Source of the DNA: Pseudomonas sp. GL-B-19
GTDB lineage: Bacteria; Pseudomonadota; Gammaproteobacteria; Pseudomonadales; Pseudomonadaceae
Assembly: GCF_019956415.1 (NCBI RefSeq)
Contig: NZ_JAHBDK010000020.1
Span: forward strand, 329,023-393,022
DNA: 64,000 nucleotides
Reading direction: 5' to 3'
The translations under genes and the position numbers were made by a program. Below the pieces are notes generated by a model. It saw only the letters and a program-made list of their open reading frames with translations. It searched no databases and was not told the DNA's origin. Position 1 is the stretch's first letter; each line of letters begins with the position of its first letter. Shown piece by piece: positions 49,308-58,108 of this stretch.

Positions 49308-50129
49308 TCAGGTCTGTTTCTGATCTGCGGGCAACACTAATTCGACACCTTGTTTGCGAATCCCATCTGCCGCAGCCGAAGCCAGGGCATCGTCACTGAT
49401 GATGATGTCGAACTGCTCAAGCCCCGCGATCTTGTACATGCTGAATGTGCCGTACTTGGAGCTACTGGCAACCAGTACCACCTGCGACGCCGACTGCATC
49501 GCCACTTGCTTGACCTCGACCTTCAATGCAGAAGGAGTCGTGATACCGCGACGTAGATCCCAGGAACTGGTGGAGATGAAAGCGATGTCCGTCACGACCT
49601 GACGCAAGGTAGCAACGGCGAGTCCGCCGACACAGGAATGATTGGAGTGATCAAGCTGTCCACCCGTGTGGATCACCGTCACCTGCGGCGCGTCCAGCAA
49701 GGACTGCACCACGCCAAAATCGTTGGTCACTACGGTCATGCCAGACAGTGCTTTTATGTACGGTACGATCTCCAGCGTGCTAGTACCGGCATCCAGATAT
49801 ATCGTCATATCCGGACGCAGTAATCGGGCAGCGAGCTTCGCCATGGCTTGCTTTTGCGGCAACTCGACCACCGCCTTGAGTTGATGGCTGGGTTCGCTGT
49901 GCAGCTGGCTGGCAATACGTACTCCGCCGGTGACCGAATAGGCACGTCCTTCCTGCTCAAGCAGGGCGATATCGCGCCGTACAGTCATGTGCGAACAGTC
50001 GAACATCTCCATCAACTGGTGAACGCTCAGCACCTGGTGCTTGCGTAGCTGCCGCAAAATCAGCTCTCGACGCTGGTCAGGAATCACCGGTGCGGCGCTG
50101 ACGGCTGCGATGTCCTTTTGACTAGGCAT
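49308..50129 (-). CDS. DeoR/GlpR-family repressor
   Basis: A 273-residue regulator with N-terminal helix-turn-helix (about 18-70, RRELILRQLRKHQVLSVHQL, CSHMTVRRDIALLEQEGR) and a C-terminal DeoR sugar-phosphate sensor domain with IYLDAGTSTLEIVPY and VVTNDFGV. It is convergent with otnI. Its position makes it the likely repressor of the tetronate operon, responding to a phosphorylated C4 intermediate. The ATG at 50129 follows GGAG; the TTG at 50141 is unlikely. Confidence 0.87.
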   Translation of the reverse strand: MPSQKDIAAVSAAPVIPDQRRELILRQLRKHQVLSVHQLMEMFDCSHMTVRRDIALLEQEGRAYSVTGGVRIASQLHSEPSHQLKAVVELPQKQAMAKLAARLLRPDMTIYLDAGTSTLEIVPYIKALSGMTVVTNDFGVVQSLLDAPQVTVIHTGGQLDHSNHSCVGGLAVATLRQVVTDIAFISTSSWDLRRGITTPSALKVEVKQVAMQSASQVVLVASSSKYGTFSMYKIAGLEQFDIIISDDALASAAADGIRKQGVELVLPADQKQT

Positions 50130-50527
50130 TGGGTGCTCCAAAGGGGTAAAGCTTCAGGTTTCGTATAACCCACATGGTAGCGAATCTACTGCTTAATCAG
50201 TAGTGTCGACGAGCAGCGAGTTCGATAAAGGCTTGTAGGGAGGAGGGTGACTGTAGGGGGGGCACGGCGTCTGATCGCTCTACAAGGAAGTTGTTCAGAA
50301 GTTTTCAGCGCGGCGCATTTCAGAGTCCGCAGCATCACGGATGAGGGCCAGGCAGGGACGAACCAAGATTAGAAGGAGAGTGGCCGTTTCCTCAAACACA
50401 TCAGTCGAATATGATCGAGGTCGGTCTGAGCTTAGCTCGACTAAATATATGTTTAGTTGAGCTATGTAGCTAAATGCTGCAAACATGATGATAAATGCTT
50501 CGATATGACTGGATAGAGGTTGTCGGG
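50130..50527. other. Intergenic region with a perfect-arm palindrome
   Basis: At 50433-50464, TAGCTCGACTAAA and TTTAGTTGAGCTA form a 13-bp inverted repeat with one mismatch around TATATG, 64 bp before the cupin-like start. It could be a large operator or an mRNA hairpin. The rest of the gap, GC-lower than the flanking operon, shows no gene. Confidence 0.5.
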
Positions 50528-51037
50528 ATGGCGTTGAAAACACCCAGCATTAAAGAACTGGTCGCAACGCTCGACCTGGAGCCCCATTTGGAAGGCGGCT
50601 ACTACCGCAGAACATATCAGTCGGATAATCAAAGCATGGTCACGACGACTGGTGGGCAGCGTTACCGGATGACGTCGATTTACTATCTGTTAACGAAAGA
50701 TTCTCCCGTTGGCCATTTCCATCTAAACCAGTCCGACATCGTTCATTACTATCATTTAGGCGATGCCATTGAGTACTCGCTGATTTTCCCGGACGGCACA
50801 TTGGAGGCCGTCATGATGGGCAGCAATGTTATCGCGGGAGAATGTTTACAGCTGCATGTACCTGGCGGTGTTTGGAAAGCTTCGCGGCTTACGGAGGGAT
50901 CGGCAGGATTCGGTCTGATCAGCGAAGCAGTGTCGCCAGGGTTTGATTACGCGGATATGCAATTGGGTGATAGACAAAAACTCAGTGAGTGTTTTCCTGA
51001 GCATTCGGTGATGGTTGAAAAGCTCACGCGCGGATAA
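50528..51037 (+). CDS. Cupin-fold DUF985 protein
   Basis: A 169-residue single-domain cupin of the DUF985 group. LEPHLEGGYYRRTYQS, SIYYLLTKDSPVGHFHL and HYYHLGDAIEYSLIFPDG are its conserved segments. Function of the family is not established; several members may be sugar epimerases or metal-binding regulators. GAGG is 8 bases upstream of ATG 50528; the frame reaches 50495 without support. It is the last gene before the recombinase island. Confidence 0.8.
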   Translation: MALKTPSIKELVATLDLEPHLEGGYYRRTYQSDNQSMVTTTGGQRYRMTSIYYLLTKDSPVGHFHLNQSDIVHYYHLGDAIEYSLIFPDGTLEAVMMGSNVIAGECLQLHVPGGVWKASRLTEGSAGFGLISEAVSPGFDYADMQLGDRQKLSECFPEHSVMVEKLTRG

Positions 51038-51258
51038 GGGCTTAGAAGGTATTGAGCGCTGTGAAGTCTGCGTGCAACCGGGCCAATCTTGAAATACGTT
51101 GTTACGTGTAATGTATATTATGTTAAACCAGATGCTATGTTAGAAATGTTCATGAGGCTCTTAAGGCACTGATTCGACAAACCCGGTTCTGCCGTCCACT
51201 CTCTCAACGGGCCATGTACTTCGTGTTCATGGCGCGTCATTGAATGAGGTGGCTGCCG

Positions 51259-52512
51259 ATGAAGCTGATTCAGTGCCGTTACTCTTCTGGTCAGCGGGTA
51301 CCGCTGCTTGTGCAGGATGGTCAGGCGGCGCCATTGCCCAAGCTAGTCCCATTCATCTACGTCCAGCTCAAGCTCAGGCATCGTGCATACAACACCGCCG
51401 CAGCGCACCTGCGTGCGATCCAGGCTTTCTACACCTATGCCAACAGCCGAGATCTGGATATCGATGAGGCCATCTTGGCGTGTCACTTTGAGGCGATTCT
51501 CGCCTTGTTGGATGGTTACGCCATCTGGCTCCAAAGCGGCCGTCAGGCCGATAATCTGGTCGCCCGAATCGGCACAGCTGCAACGGCACCTTTTCCGCAT
51601 GTCGATCCGCGTACTCGTGACCAGTACCTGCGATTGCTGAAGCAATACCTGTCCTGGTGTGTCACCCGTTACATCCCGCGCGCCCGTCAAAACTCAACCA
51701 CCCTGGCTAACATCGAGGTGGTATTTGCAGATGTCGCCGACGTCATTGAACGACGCTTTGAGAGCCATATCATCAATGTTCGTCCCGACCGCACTCGTTA
51801 CCGCAGCCTGACAGATACGCAACTCCAGATCATTCGCACACTGATTCGCCCGGGCGCTGCGGAGAATCCGTTTCCGGAACGATTGCAGTTGCGCAATTGG
51901 CTAATGATTGAATTGCTGCTGGAGACCGGTATCCGTCGCGGAGAGCTTCTGAAGCTCTACACCACGGATATCAATCAGGGTTCTCAGCATGCCTATGTCA
52001 GCATCAATGACCGCGAACATGACCCAGGCGACCCGCGCGCTGAAGAGCCTGCGCTGAAAACCCACGGACGGACAGTAGGTATCTCCGCACAGTTGTATGA
52101 GGTCTACGAGCACTATATCCAGGGCGATCGGCGCCCCATACGTAACGGCAGACCAATGAAATTGCTGTACCGCTATTTGTTCATCTCTGACCGAGGTCGT
52201 CCGTTGTCGATCCGCGCGTTGTCTAACGTCCTTGATCGACTGTTTCTGACCGTTGAACTGGCTCATCCGGGATTGTTGCCTACACTTTCCGCGCATGACT
52301 TTCGACACACCTTTGCCGACCGGTTTTTAGCTTACCTGGTCGAGAAGCGTGGGTATGACCTCGAGCGGGCCACGGACGAACTCCGACGAGTCTGCGGCTG
52401 GTCTGACACTTCGACGATGCCACGCCGTTATGCAAGTCGTTATCTAGCCGAGTCGGCCAACCGCCACAATGCCCAGCGTGCCTCGGCAGCCTGGAGCCGA
52501 CTTGACAGTTAA
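51259..52512 (+). CDS. Tyrosine recombinase, first of the island module
   Basis: A 417-residue integrase with an N-terminal core-binding helical domain (about 30-140) and a complete catalytic domain. The active set is visible: Arg226 in TGIRRGEL, Lys267 on the beta hairpin, His346-x-x-Arg349 in HDFRHTF, Trp381 in the His/Trp position and the nucleophile Tyr391 in MPRRYA. The ATG at 51259 follows GAGGTGG. It heads four co-oriented genes spaced by 8-11 bp or overlapping, at the left end of the foreign segment, and is the one member that should be fully active on its own. Confidence 0.85.
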   Translation: MKLIQCRYSSGQRVPLLVQDGQAAPLPKLVPFIYVQLKLRHRAYNTAAAHLRAIQAFYTYANSRDLDIDEAILACHFEAILALLDGYAIWLQSGRQADNLVARIGTAATAPFPHVDPRTRDQYLRLLKQYLSWCVTRYIPRARQNSTTLANIEVVFADVADVIERRFESHIINVRPDRTRYRSLTDTQLQIIRTLIRPGAAENPFPERLQLRNWLMIELLLETGIRRGELLKLYTTDINQGSQHAYVSINDREHDPGDPRAEEPALKTHGRTVGISAQLYEVYEHYIQGDRRPIRNGRPMKLLYRYLFISDRGRPLSIRALSNVLDRLFLTVELAHPGLLPTLSAHDFRHTFADRFLAYLVEKRGYDLERATDELRRVCGWSDTSTMPRRYASRYLAESANRHNAQRASAAWSRLDS

Positions 52513-52523
52513 GGAGGTTCGCC

Positions 52524-54044
52524 TTGACCAAATCAGCCGATCAAGAACACGCTGCACCCTCCTCCTCTTTGCCGGCTTACGTATTCAAGGGCCCGGCTCA
52601 GGTTGCCATTCGAACTCGCACTAATGACCAGCCAAGGTACGTCGATACTCGATTGAGCGTTTGGACGTGGTACGACGGCGGAACGGCTATGAAAATAGAT
52701 TGGGATGCGCTCCACCTGAATCCGAACCTCATGCAAATCGCCAAAGCGTTCGTGGCCTATGCACTGGAAAAGTATGCACCTGTAACGGCATTCAAAGCAT
52801 CCGGGGTGTTCGGACGACTAGCTGAAAGCGATATCTCAGCCAAGTTTCCTTGGACGCGACAAGAGGTGGTCACGACCATAAGTACTTGGGCGAAATTTCG
52901 CGAGAGCACTATTTTTTTTAGAACGTTTTATCGCTGGGCCCTTAATCGAGGAATATTGGGCTTTGATAAAGAAACATATCTAGCACTTAAAGAAATCAAG
53001 ACGAGCCGCCTTGATCCGTACGAACGTATATTTCTATCCCAGTCCGGTTTAGCCCTTGATGAAGAGATCCGGCTACTGCAGCGAATTGAGCGCGGTATCC
53101 AGACCAAAGACTGGAGTGAAGCTCAGCTCAACATGATGCTCCACTTAAGTTTCGAATTAGGCCCGCGCTCGATTCAATTCCATTCGCTTGATATTGCGGA
53201 TTTTGAGTTCATCGAAAGCGCTGATCATGAAACGTATTACACACTGTGGTTACCCATGGCCAAAAAGGTCGGTCAGCGCAGACCTGAGCGACGGCCCCGC
53301 AAAATAACCACGCGGTTGGGTGAAAAAATCTCACGGCACATTTCAGAAATTCAACGCCGATTTGGTAACGACTGTGAACCATTATTTGTCAGTCCTCGTG
53401 GAAGGCGCCTGTCTGTAACCGAAATCATTGTGGGCCTCAAACACGAGCTACGTGAAGCTGGGATAGACAAGCCGAACCAGGTAACCATGTTGTTGCGTCA
53501 TCACCTCGGGCAAGGTTTGGCGGATCAGGGTACTCCGGCAGACATTCTTGCCGAGCTGCTCGGCCACAACAGCACGGTTGCGGCGCGTGCTTACGTAACG
53601 GCAACCCCCAACATTGCCCGGATTAAAGAGAAAGCACTCGGTAAAAGCCCTTCCTATCAGCGCATTATGCGTAGTTTATTAACCGGGGAAATCGTCCAGC
53701 GCCGAAATACAGTCGCAGAAAGAGCCATCCGCGGCGTAATCGATACGCAGTACATCGGGGACATCGGTGCCTGTGCCCTGCCAGCTCATACGCACTGCCC
53801 CTACAATCCCGTCTACGCCTGCTACACCTGCAAGAAGTTTCACCCCTTTGCTGACGGCCGCCATGAGCAGGTGAAGGAGGCGCTGCAACGGGAGGCTCAA
53901 CGGTTCATTGATATGGCAGAACAAGCCGGTGACCTAATTCACAACCGGCCCCTCGCCCAGCATCAGACAACCATCCTGGCGGTAAGCGCTACCATCGAAC
54001 GCTGCCGGCAGCACTCGGAGGATGCCGCAGATGACGCTGTCTAG
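52524..54044 (+). CDS. Degenerate tyrosine recombinase, second module gene (GmtY-like?)
   Basis: A 506-residue protein with the recombinase pattern Arg215 (LGPRSIQF), His348 (LLGHN) and Tyr357 (ARAYV), but the second Arg of the HxxR box is lost: RHHLGQ at 325-330. The C-terminus adds a Cys-rich zinc-like cluster (C417, C425, C433, C436, H440). Translation starts at TTG 52524, 6 bases after AAGGAGG, with no ATG alternative. Arrangement recalls the recombinase GmtY of gamma-mobile-trio elements, as I remember them; I could not check this. Confidence 0.7.
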   Translation: MTKSADQEHAAPSSSLPAYVFKGPAQVAIRTRTNDQPRYVDTRLSVWTWYDGGTAMKIDWDALHLNPNLMQIAKAFVAYALEKYAPVTAFKASGVFGRLAESDISAKFPWTRQEVVTTISTWAKFRESTIFFRTFYRWALNRGILGFDKETYLALKEIKTSRLDPYERIFLSQSGLALDEEIRLLQRIERGIQTKDWSEAQLNMMLHLSFELGPRSIQFHSLDIADFEFIESADHETYYTLWLPMAKKVGQRRPERRPRKITTRLGEKISRHISEIQRRFGNDCEPLFVSPRGRRLSVTEIIVGLKHELREAGIDKPNQVTMLLRHHLGQGLADQGTPADILAELLGHNSTVAARAYVTATPNIARIKEKALGKSPSYQRIMRSLLTGEIVQRRNTVAERAIRGVIDTQYIGDIGACALPAHTHCPYNPVYACYTCKKFHPFADGRHEQVKEALQREAQRFIDMAEQAGDLIHNRPLAQHQTTILAVSATIERCRQHSEDAADDAV

Positions 54045-56139
54045 GGCAAGGCAGAGCCTCGAGGGCTTTATTACACAGGAGCAGGCGTTTTTTCAGTCGT
54101 TGCCAATTTCAACACCGTGGGCGTCACCGGTGTGGGACGTCGGAAGTTGGTTACCACAACGGGATAACCAACATGCTCTTACCTTCGAAACGCATCGGCA
54201 AGCCCTCGAGAAGACAGGCTATCCCGCCCCGCCTAAGGGGCCACTCCCCTTCACTTTCCAAGATTTTAGCAAGGCCTTGATTGTGTATCTGCAACGCACC
54301 CGGAACCTGAAGTTTTCGATGGCGGCGGCATACAATATTGCCGTCCGGCGGTTGTACAACCCGTTATTTGAGCGCGGTGTATCCGACCCCACACTGTTGA
54401 CGCGAGTCGATTTCGACCGCGTCGTAGGGTTTCTCCACGACAGTGGCTACAAGAATCTCTACGACGCGATCTCTCATCTTCAAGTAGTTGCGGATACGAT
54501 TGATAATCTGCAATTAACCGAGACCGCCATCCACTTTGAGCATGATGCAAAACCAGAAAAACGTCGTCACGATTATATTTCATTGCACGATCCTGATCGT
54601 GCGGTAAGACAGCGTAAATCTGATGACAGGTTGCCTTCTCGTGAGGCGATGGAAGCCTACGCCTTTTGCTCGAACCACCCGATCAGTGAGGGCGAAGAAA
54701 TTTTGCTGCGTGTGATCGATTTGTTGATCGCGACTGGGCAACGGGGTAATGAGGTAACAGTAATTCCCTATGACTGTTGGGTCGAAAGGCCGATCAAAGG
54801 GACGGCAGGAAAGGTAGTTGTAGATGCCAATGGTAAACCCATAGTCGAATGCGGGATCAGGTACTTTGCGGAAAAGCAATTTCAATCCCGTGTTCATTGG
54901 TTCGCAGAAAGCGACGTTCCTTTAGCCAGGCGTGCGGTCGAACGATTGAAGATGCTGACCCAAGAGCAGCGAGAGCTCGCTAGGTGGCAAGAAGCCCATC
55001 CAGGGCGTCTCTGGAACTACACACCACAAACAGCAATGTCGGAGATTGAGGTTCTAGATTGGCTCGGGTTTAGCGAGAACCGAGAGACCCTTAGGAATCT
55101 CTCTGTGTATCTTTCCCGAAACGGAGTTCACCCCCACGTCGAGACTAAGCATCAGTCTAAAGCGATCAAACGCAGATACTTGGCCGGTGATATTGAGCGT
55201 TTTCTCGTTCCCAAACTTCGCGGCCATGCAGCGCTTACTGAAAATGTTGGAGGTAAGCTCTGTGTTGTCCTAAAAACCAGCGAAACATTAGCCATCGCGT
55301 TTGATGGTCAATTCCGCCTCGGTGGGCGGGAAGCAAATGTGTTTCGGGCAATCCCGCGTCGGGTAACCCTCGTGGATATCAATCGCGCGTTGGGTAATGA
55401 TGAAAAGTATCCGTCCATTTTTTCGCGTCGGTCATTGACCGAGTCTGATGGAGCTCCGATTAGGCTAACAAGCCACCAACCTCGACACTGGCGGAACACT
55501 ATTTACCATCTGACCGGCATGAGCGACGTTCAGCAAGCGTTGGCCCTGGGGCGAAAACGCCTCGACCAGAATGTCTATTACCAGCATACGAGCATTGAAG
55601 AGAACACCGCTGCCCATCAGGAGTTCTTGGCGTTCAATAGCCATCACGAGCGTATCGACTTTCTACATACCGGCATAAGAGATAAGCGCATTCAGGGCGC
55701 GTTGACCGACAGTTACCATGCTCTGCTGTCAGATAAAGGCACGACAACGGCAGAAGCATTTCTTGCCGTACACGCCACGGCGCTGCATGTGACACCCTTC
55801 GGAGGTTGCATTCACGATTTCTCCCAAGCGCCCTGCCCTAAGCATCTTCAGTGCTGGAATGGCTGCTCGCATCTCCATCTGATGGGCACTCCATCGGAAC
55901 GGGCCAACCTTGAGAAACAAGCCGAGAGTCTTACGACCGCAATTACTATCATGCGCGATGCCGGCGCCGGAGAGGCAGGCAGCGATGTATGGCTGGCGGA
56001 CCAGGAGGACAAACTCAACAATTTAAAATCCGTCCTCGCACGCGACACCAATGCAGGTGTGCAACGCGTGTTTCCAAATGGGCATCCAATGACGGTTGCG
56101 GACACGGACAAACGACACAGTTCGGTTTCAGATGACTAG
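54031..56139 (+). CDS. Large recombinase/integrase, third module gene (GmtZ-like?)
   Basis: A 702-residue protein. Counting from the ATG three codons upstream at 54022, recombinase residues are Arg241 (ATGQRGNEV), His485-x-x-Arg488 (SHQPRHW) and a Tyr pair at 519-520 (NVYYQHT). A C-terminal cluster GGCIHDFSQAPCPKHLQCWN is likely to bind zinc. I prefer ATG 54031 because GGAGG stands 9 bases upstream of it and touches the 54022 ATG. It overlaps the second module gene by 14 bases. Size and place fit the integrase GmtZ of gamma-mobile-trio elements, from memory. Confidence 0.72.
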   Translation: MTLSRARQSLEGFITQEQAFFQSLPISTPWASPVWDVGSWLPQRDNQHALTFETHRQALEKTGYPAPPKGPLPFTFQDFSKALIVYLQRTRNLKFSMAAAYNIAVRRLYNPLFERGVSDPTLLTRVDFDRVVGFLHDSGYKNLYDAISHLQVVADTIDNLQLTETAIHFEHDAKPEKRRHDYISLHDPDRAVRQRKSDDRLPSREAMEAYAFCSNHPISEGEEILLRVIDLLIATGQRGNEVTVIPYDCWVERPIKGTAGKVVVDANGKPIVECGIRYFAEKQFQSRVHWFAESDVPLARRAVERLKMLTQEQRELARWQEAHPGRLWNYTPQTAMSEIEVLDWLGFSENRETLRNLSVYLSRNGVHPHVETKHQSKAIKRRYLAGDIERFLVPKLRGHAALTENVGGKLCVVLKTSETLAIAFDGQFRLGGREANVFRAIPRRVTLVDINRALGNDEKYPSIFSRRSLTESDGAPIRLTSHQPRHWRNTIYHLTGMSDVQQALALGRKRLDQNVYYQHTSIEENTAAHQEFLAFNSHHERIDFLHTGIRDKRIQGALTDSYHALLSDKGTTTAEAFLAVHATALHVTPFGGCIHDFSQAPCPKHLQCWNGCSHLHLMGTPSERANLEKQAESLTTAITIMRDAGAGEAGSDVWLADQEDKLNNLKSVLARDTNAGVQRVFPNGHPMTVADTDKRHSSVSDD

Positions 56140-56147
56140 GGGCGACC

Positions 56148-56543
56148 ATGACGCGACGACAGACGTTGAGGGGCGGCACGTTGGACGAGGCAATCGACGC
56201 CCTCCTCGCCCAAATGGTTAGCTTGGGTTTGGAGCTCGCGCCGATCTCACGCGCCGAAGTGCATCGTCGATTGGGTCTGACAAGCCGCGCGACCTTAGTA
56301 GGTGATCGTGGTCGGCGGATCGAGTCCGCCCGTATCGCACAACTGAAGGAAAGCGGGATAGATCCGGACGGTGCCCGCCGGCGGAGAAGTTTCTAAGAGC
56401 GCATTGCTCATCTACAGGCGGAAAATGCCACCTTGATTACACAGCGCGATAGGCTCTACGAAGCGCTGTCTGTGATCGTGCATAAGTGTCTATTGAAAGG
56501 GTTGGATGTCGAAGACGTAATGGAGCCGTTACGAAAAAGATGA
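56148..56543 (+). pseudogene. Small fourth module gene interrupted by an in-frame TAA (GmtX-like?)
   Basis: The frame from ATG 56148 (AGGGGCGACC upstream) reads 82 codons to TAA 56394-56396, then remains open in the same frame for 48 more codons (ERIAHLQAENATLITQRDRL and on) to TGA 56541-56543. Both parts look coding: an N-terminal DNA-binding-like region (APISRAEVHRRLGLTSRATL) and a C-terminal coiled coil. A full protein of about 131 residues is the usual size of the small partner in such modules. The stop is therefore probably a mutation; an 82-residue product may still be made. Confidence 0.65.
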
Positions 56544-56808
56544 GCAGATGATTACTCACGTTTGCTCTGCACGGGCTTGACTGACAAGGCCACCCAGGTT
56601 TGACCGAGTATTTGAATGTGTCAGGCAGCTATGGGCAGCACTGGAGGTGAGGCAAAATCTTCCGATTCCGGACCGACTGATTTCTAGCGTTTGGTGAACA
56701 GCCGCTTCCCAGTATTGTGGATTAGGAGACCAGCAGCTCGATCACGTCGAAGACCTCGGCGCTGCGAACTGGCCTCGGTAAGTCAAAGCCCCACATGAGA
56801 GTTGCGTA
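56544..56808. other. Spacer between recombinase module and cargo
   Basis: No gene supported. A short open stretch on the minus strand (about 56727-56795, LPRPVRSAEVFDVIELLVS) may be a decayed remnant. Confidence 0.3.
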
Positions 56809-57078
56809 CTACCTGAGATCGCTGCGGACCTGCTCAAGGAGATCTTCCAGTTTAATGTCTGGGTCTTTCTTGAGGTAGCAGGCGACGATGACGGATACCG
56901 GATGCACCCCGATTGTGCCCGCCAGCTCGTCGACCTTCTCTATGGTCGCACCTTTGATACCTCTCTCCAACGAGCTCAAGAACGTACGGCTGCTGACTAA
57001 AGCAAAATCCTCCTGCGTTAATCCTCTGCTGATACGCAAGGCGCGAAGCGCTAACCCGAACGCTTGTTTTACTTCCAT
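56809..57078 (-). CDS. XRE-family regulator of the island cargo
   Basis: An 89-residue protein with a single helix-turn-helix (about 8-65: ALRALRISRGLTQEDFALVS, then SRTFLSSLERGIKGATIEKV). Size and shape resemble the controller proteins of restriction-modification systems. The ATG at 57078 lies inside one arm of a perfect palindrome (57075-57097), which suggests autoregulation. It is divergent from the unknown gene at 57163. It has lower GC than the chromosomal neighbours. Confidence 0.8.
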   Translation of the reverse strand: MEVKQAFGLALRALRISRGLTQEDFALVSSRTFLSSLERGIKGATIEKVDELAGTIGVHPVSVIVACYLKKDPDIKLEDLLEQVRSDLR

Positions 57079-57143
57079 TTGCTTTACTCGCAAATGGAAA
57101 GATAAGGCCTTTTATGCACTCTATAGAGCTACAATCTATAGTG
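57075..57143. promoter_or_regulatory. Operator palindromes between XRE gene and divergent gene
   Basis: CCATTTGC, 7-base spacer, GCAAATGG at 57075-57097 is a perfect inverted repeat over the XRE start. Two CTATAG palindromes at 57121-57126 and 57136-57141 (15-bp pitch), with outer CACT and GTG, resemble the paired C-boxes bound by controller proteins. Both sets lie between the divergent starts. Confidence 0.6.
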
Positions 57144-57162
57144 TTCATTTTGGGGTTTTTTT

Positions 57163-57600
57163 ATGTTTAGAACCTATCGGCGAGACGTAATGATCTTTTC
57201 TTCCCAGCTGGAGCCGGATCTCCAGCTGTGGTCGTGCGTGGAGCAGATCATTCCGTTACCTTGGTTTTATGTCACGGTCCTCAAATGCGGTGGCGATTCC
57301 ACATCGCGACACATGCTCATGGTTTCCGACGTCCAAACATTGGAAGATCTGAGTTTGTCCAAGTCAGCTGGTACGGCAATCGAGTCAATTCTCCTCGCCA
57401 CACCGCCTGCCATGAATGGGAAAGAGAGATGGCTAATGGAGCAGCTTACAGAAATAGCATACGTTCCAAAGTCAAAGGGCACGGTCCGTCACTACCAATT
57501 CAAGGTCAAAGAGGGCACGGTTTACAACAACTCATGTGACCCTGGACTGGAAGTCGAGCAAGGTAACCTCAGCAGAGTGGTGATCTCGCTCTGCTCTTGA
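57163..57600 (+). CDS. Unknown island protein, 145 residues
   Basis: Soluble protein, no signal peptide or membrane helix. Readable landmarks: SCVEQIIPLPWFYVTVLKCG, RHMLMVSDVQTLEDLSL, TPPAMNGKERWLMEQLTEI and VYNNSCDPGLEVEQGNL. I recognise no family. The ATG at 57163 lacks a clear ribosome-binding site; ATG 57190 is an alternative that removes nine residues. Divergent control with the XRE gene is likely from the shared operator region. Confidence 0.55.
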   Translation: MFRTYRRDVMIFSSQLEPDLQLWSCVEQIIPLPWFYVTVLKCGGDSTSRHMLMVSDVQTLEDLSLSKSAGTAIESILLATPPAMNGKERWLMEQLTEIAYVPKSKGTVRHYQFKVKEGTVYNNSCDPGLEVEQGNLSRVVISLCS

Positions 57601-58108
57601 TTTACGCCATTAAGTTTGCTCGTCGCGCGCCTGAGGCATTAGCTCGCCCGGTTGACCGGACGGATTCGCCGCTTGGGTCGTTTTCAGTCCTTCAGGACAG
57701 ACAGCCATCCAGCTTTTGCGTGTGGATTCAACCGCGGGATGCCGACGGCCAGAAACAGCCCTTCGTAACAGGCATAAAAAGATCAAAAGCGGACGCACAA
57801 TCCGCTCCGTTTCTGGCCGTTGTTGCCATTCTCGGCCGGCGGCAATTGCCTGCGAGTGATTTTAACGATGCATCTGTCCTCTGACTCAATAATCGTTAGA
57901 TACAAGATTTGTGGGTCTTGGGTAAAAAGCGATGGACGAAAAATATCTCAGGAGTGCTATCTTTCGACGACAGAAGGGGCGCAGTTCGCAGGAACGTTTA
58001 CACGTAGAGGGGGTGTACGTGTTGGAGGCTCGGCCAGCAGTAGGTGGTTATGGCCGGAGTGAATCCCAAAAAATTGGGAGTTAGATATTTAGGCTAATGG
58101 AGGGGTAA
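57601..58108. other. 508-bp region before the GHKL/PRTase-like pair
   Basis: GC-richer up to about 57850 and AT-rich after. Open frames occur on both strands (57597-57884 plus, 57610-57798 minus) but none has a good ribosome-binding site; the sequence may be a repeat family or remnant. At 58066-58079 CCCAAAAAATTGGG is a perfect palindrome, 30 bp before the start at 58109 and suited to an operator. Confidence 0.4.

Noticed and set aside
57597..57884. Open frames on both strands between the 145-residue gene and the GHKL gene
   Set aside because: Non-ATG or unsupported starts and no motif; described only as part of the intergenic region.
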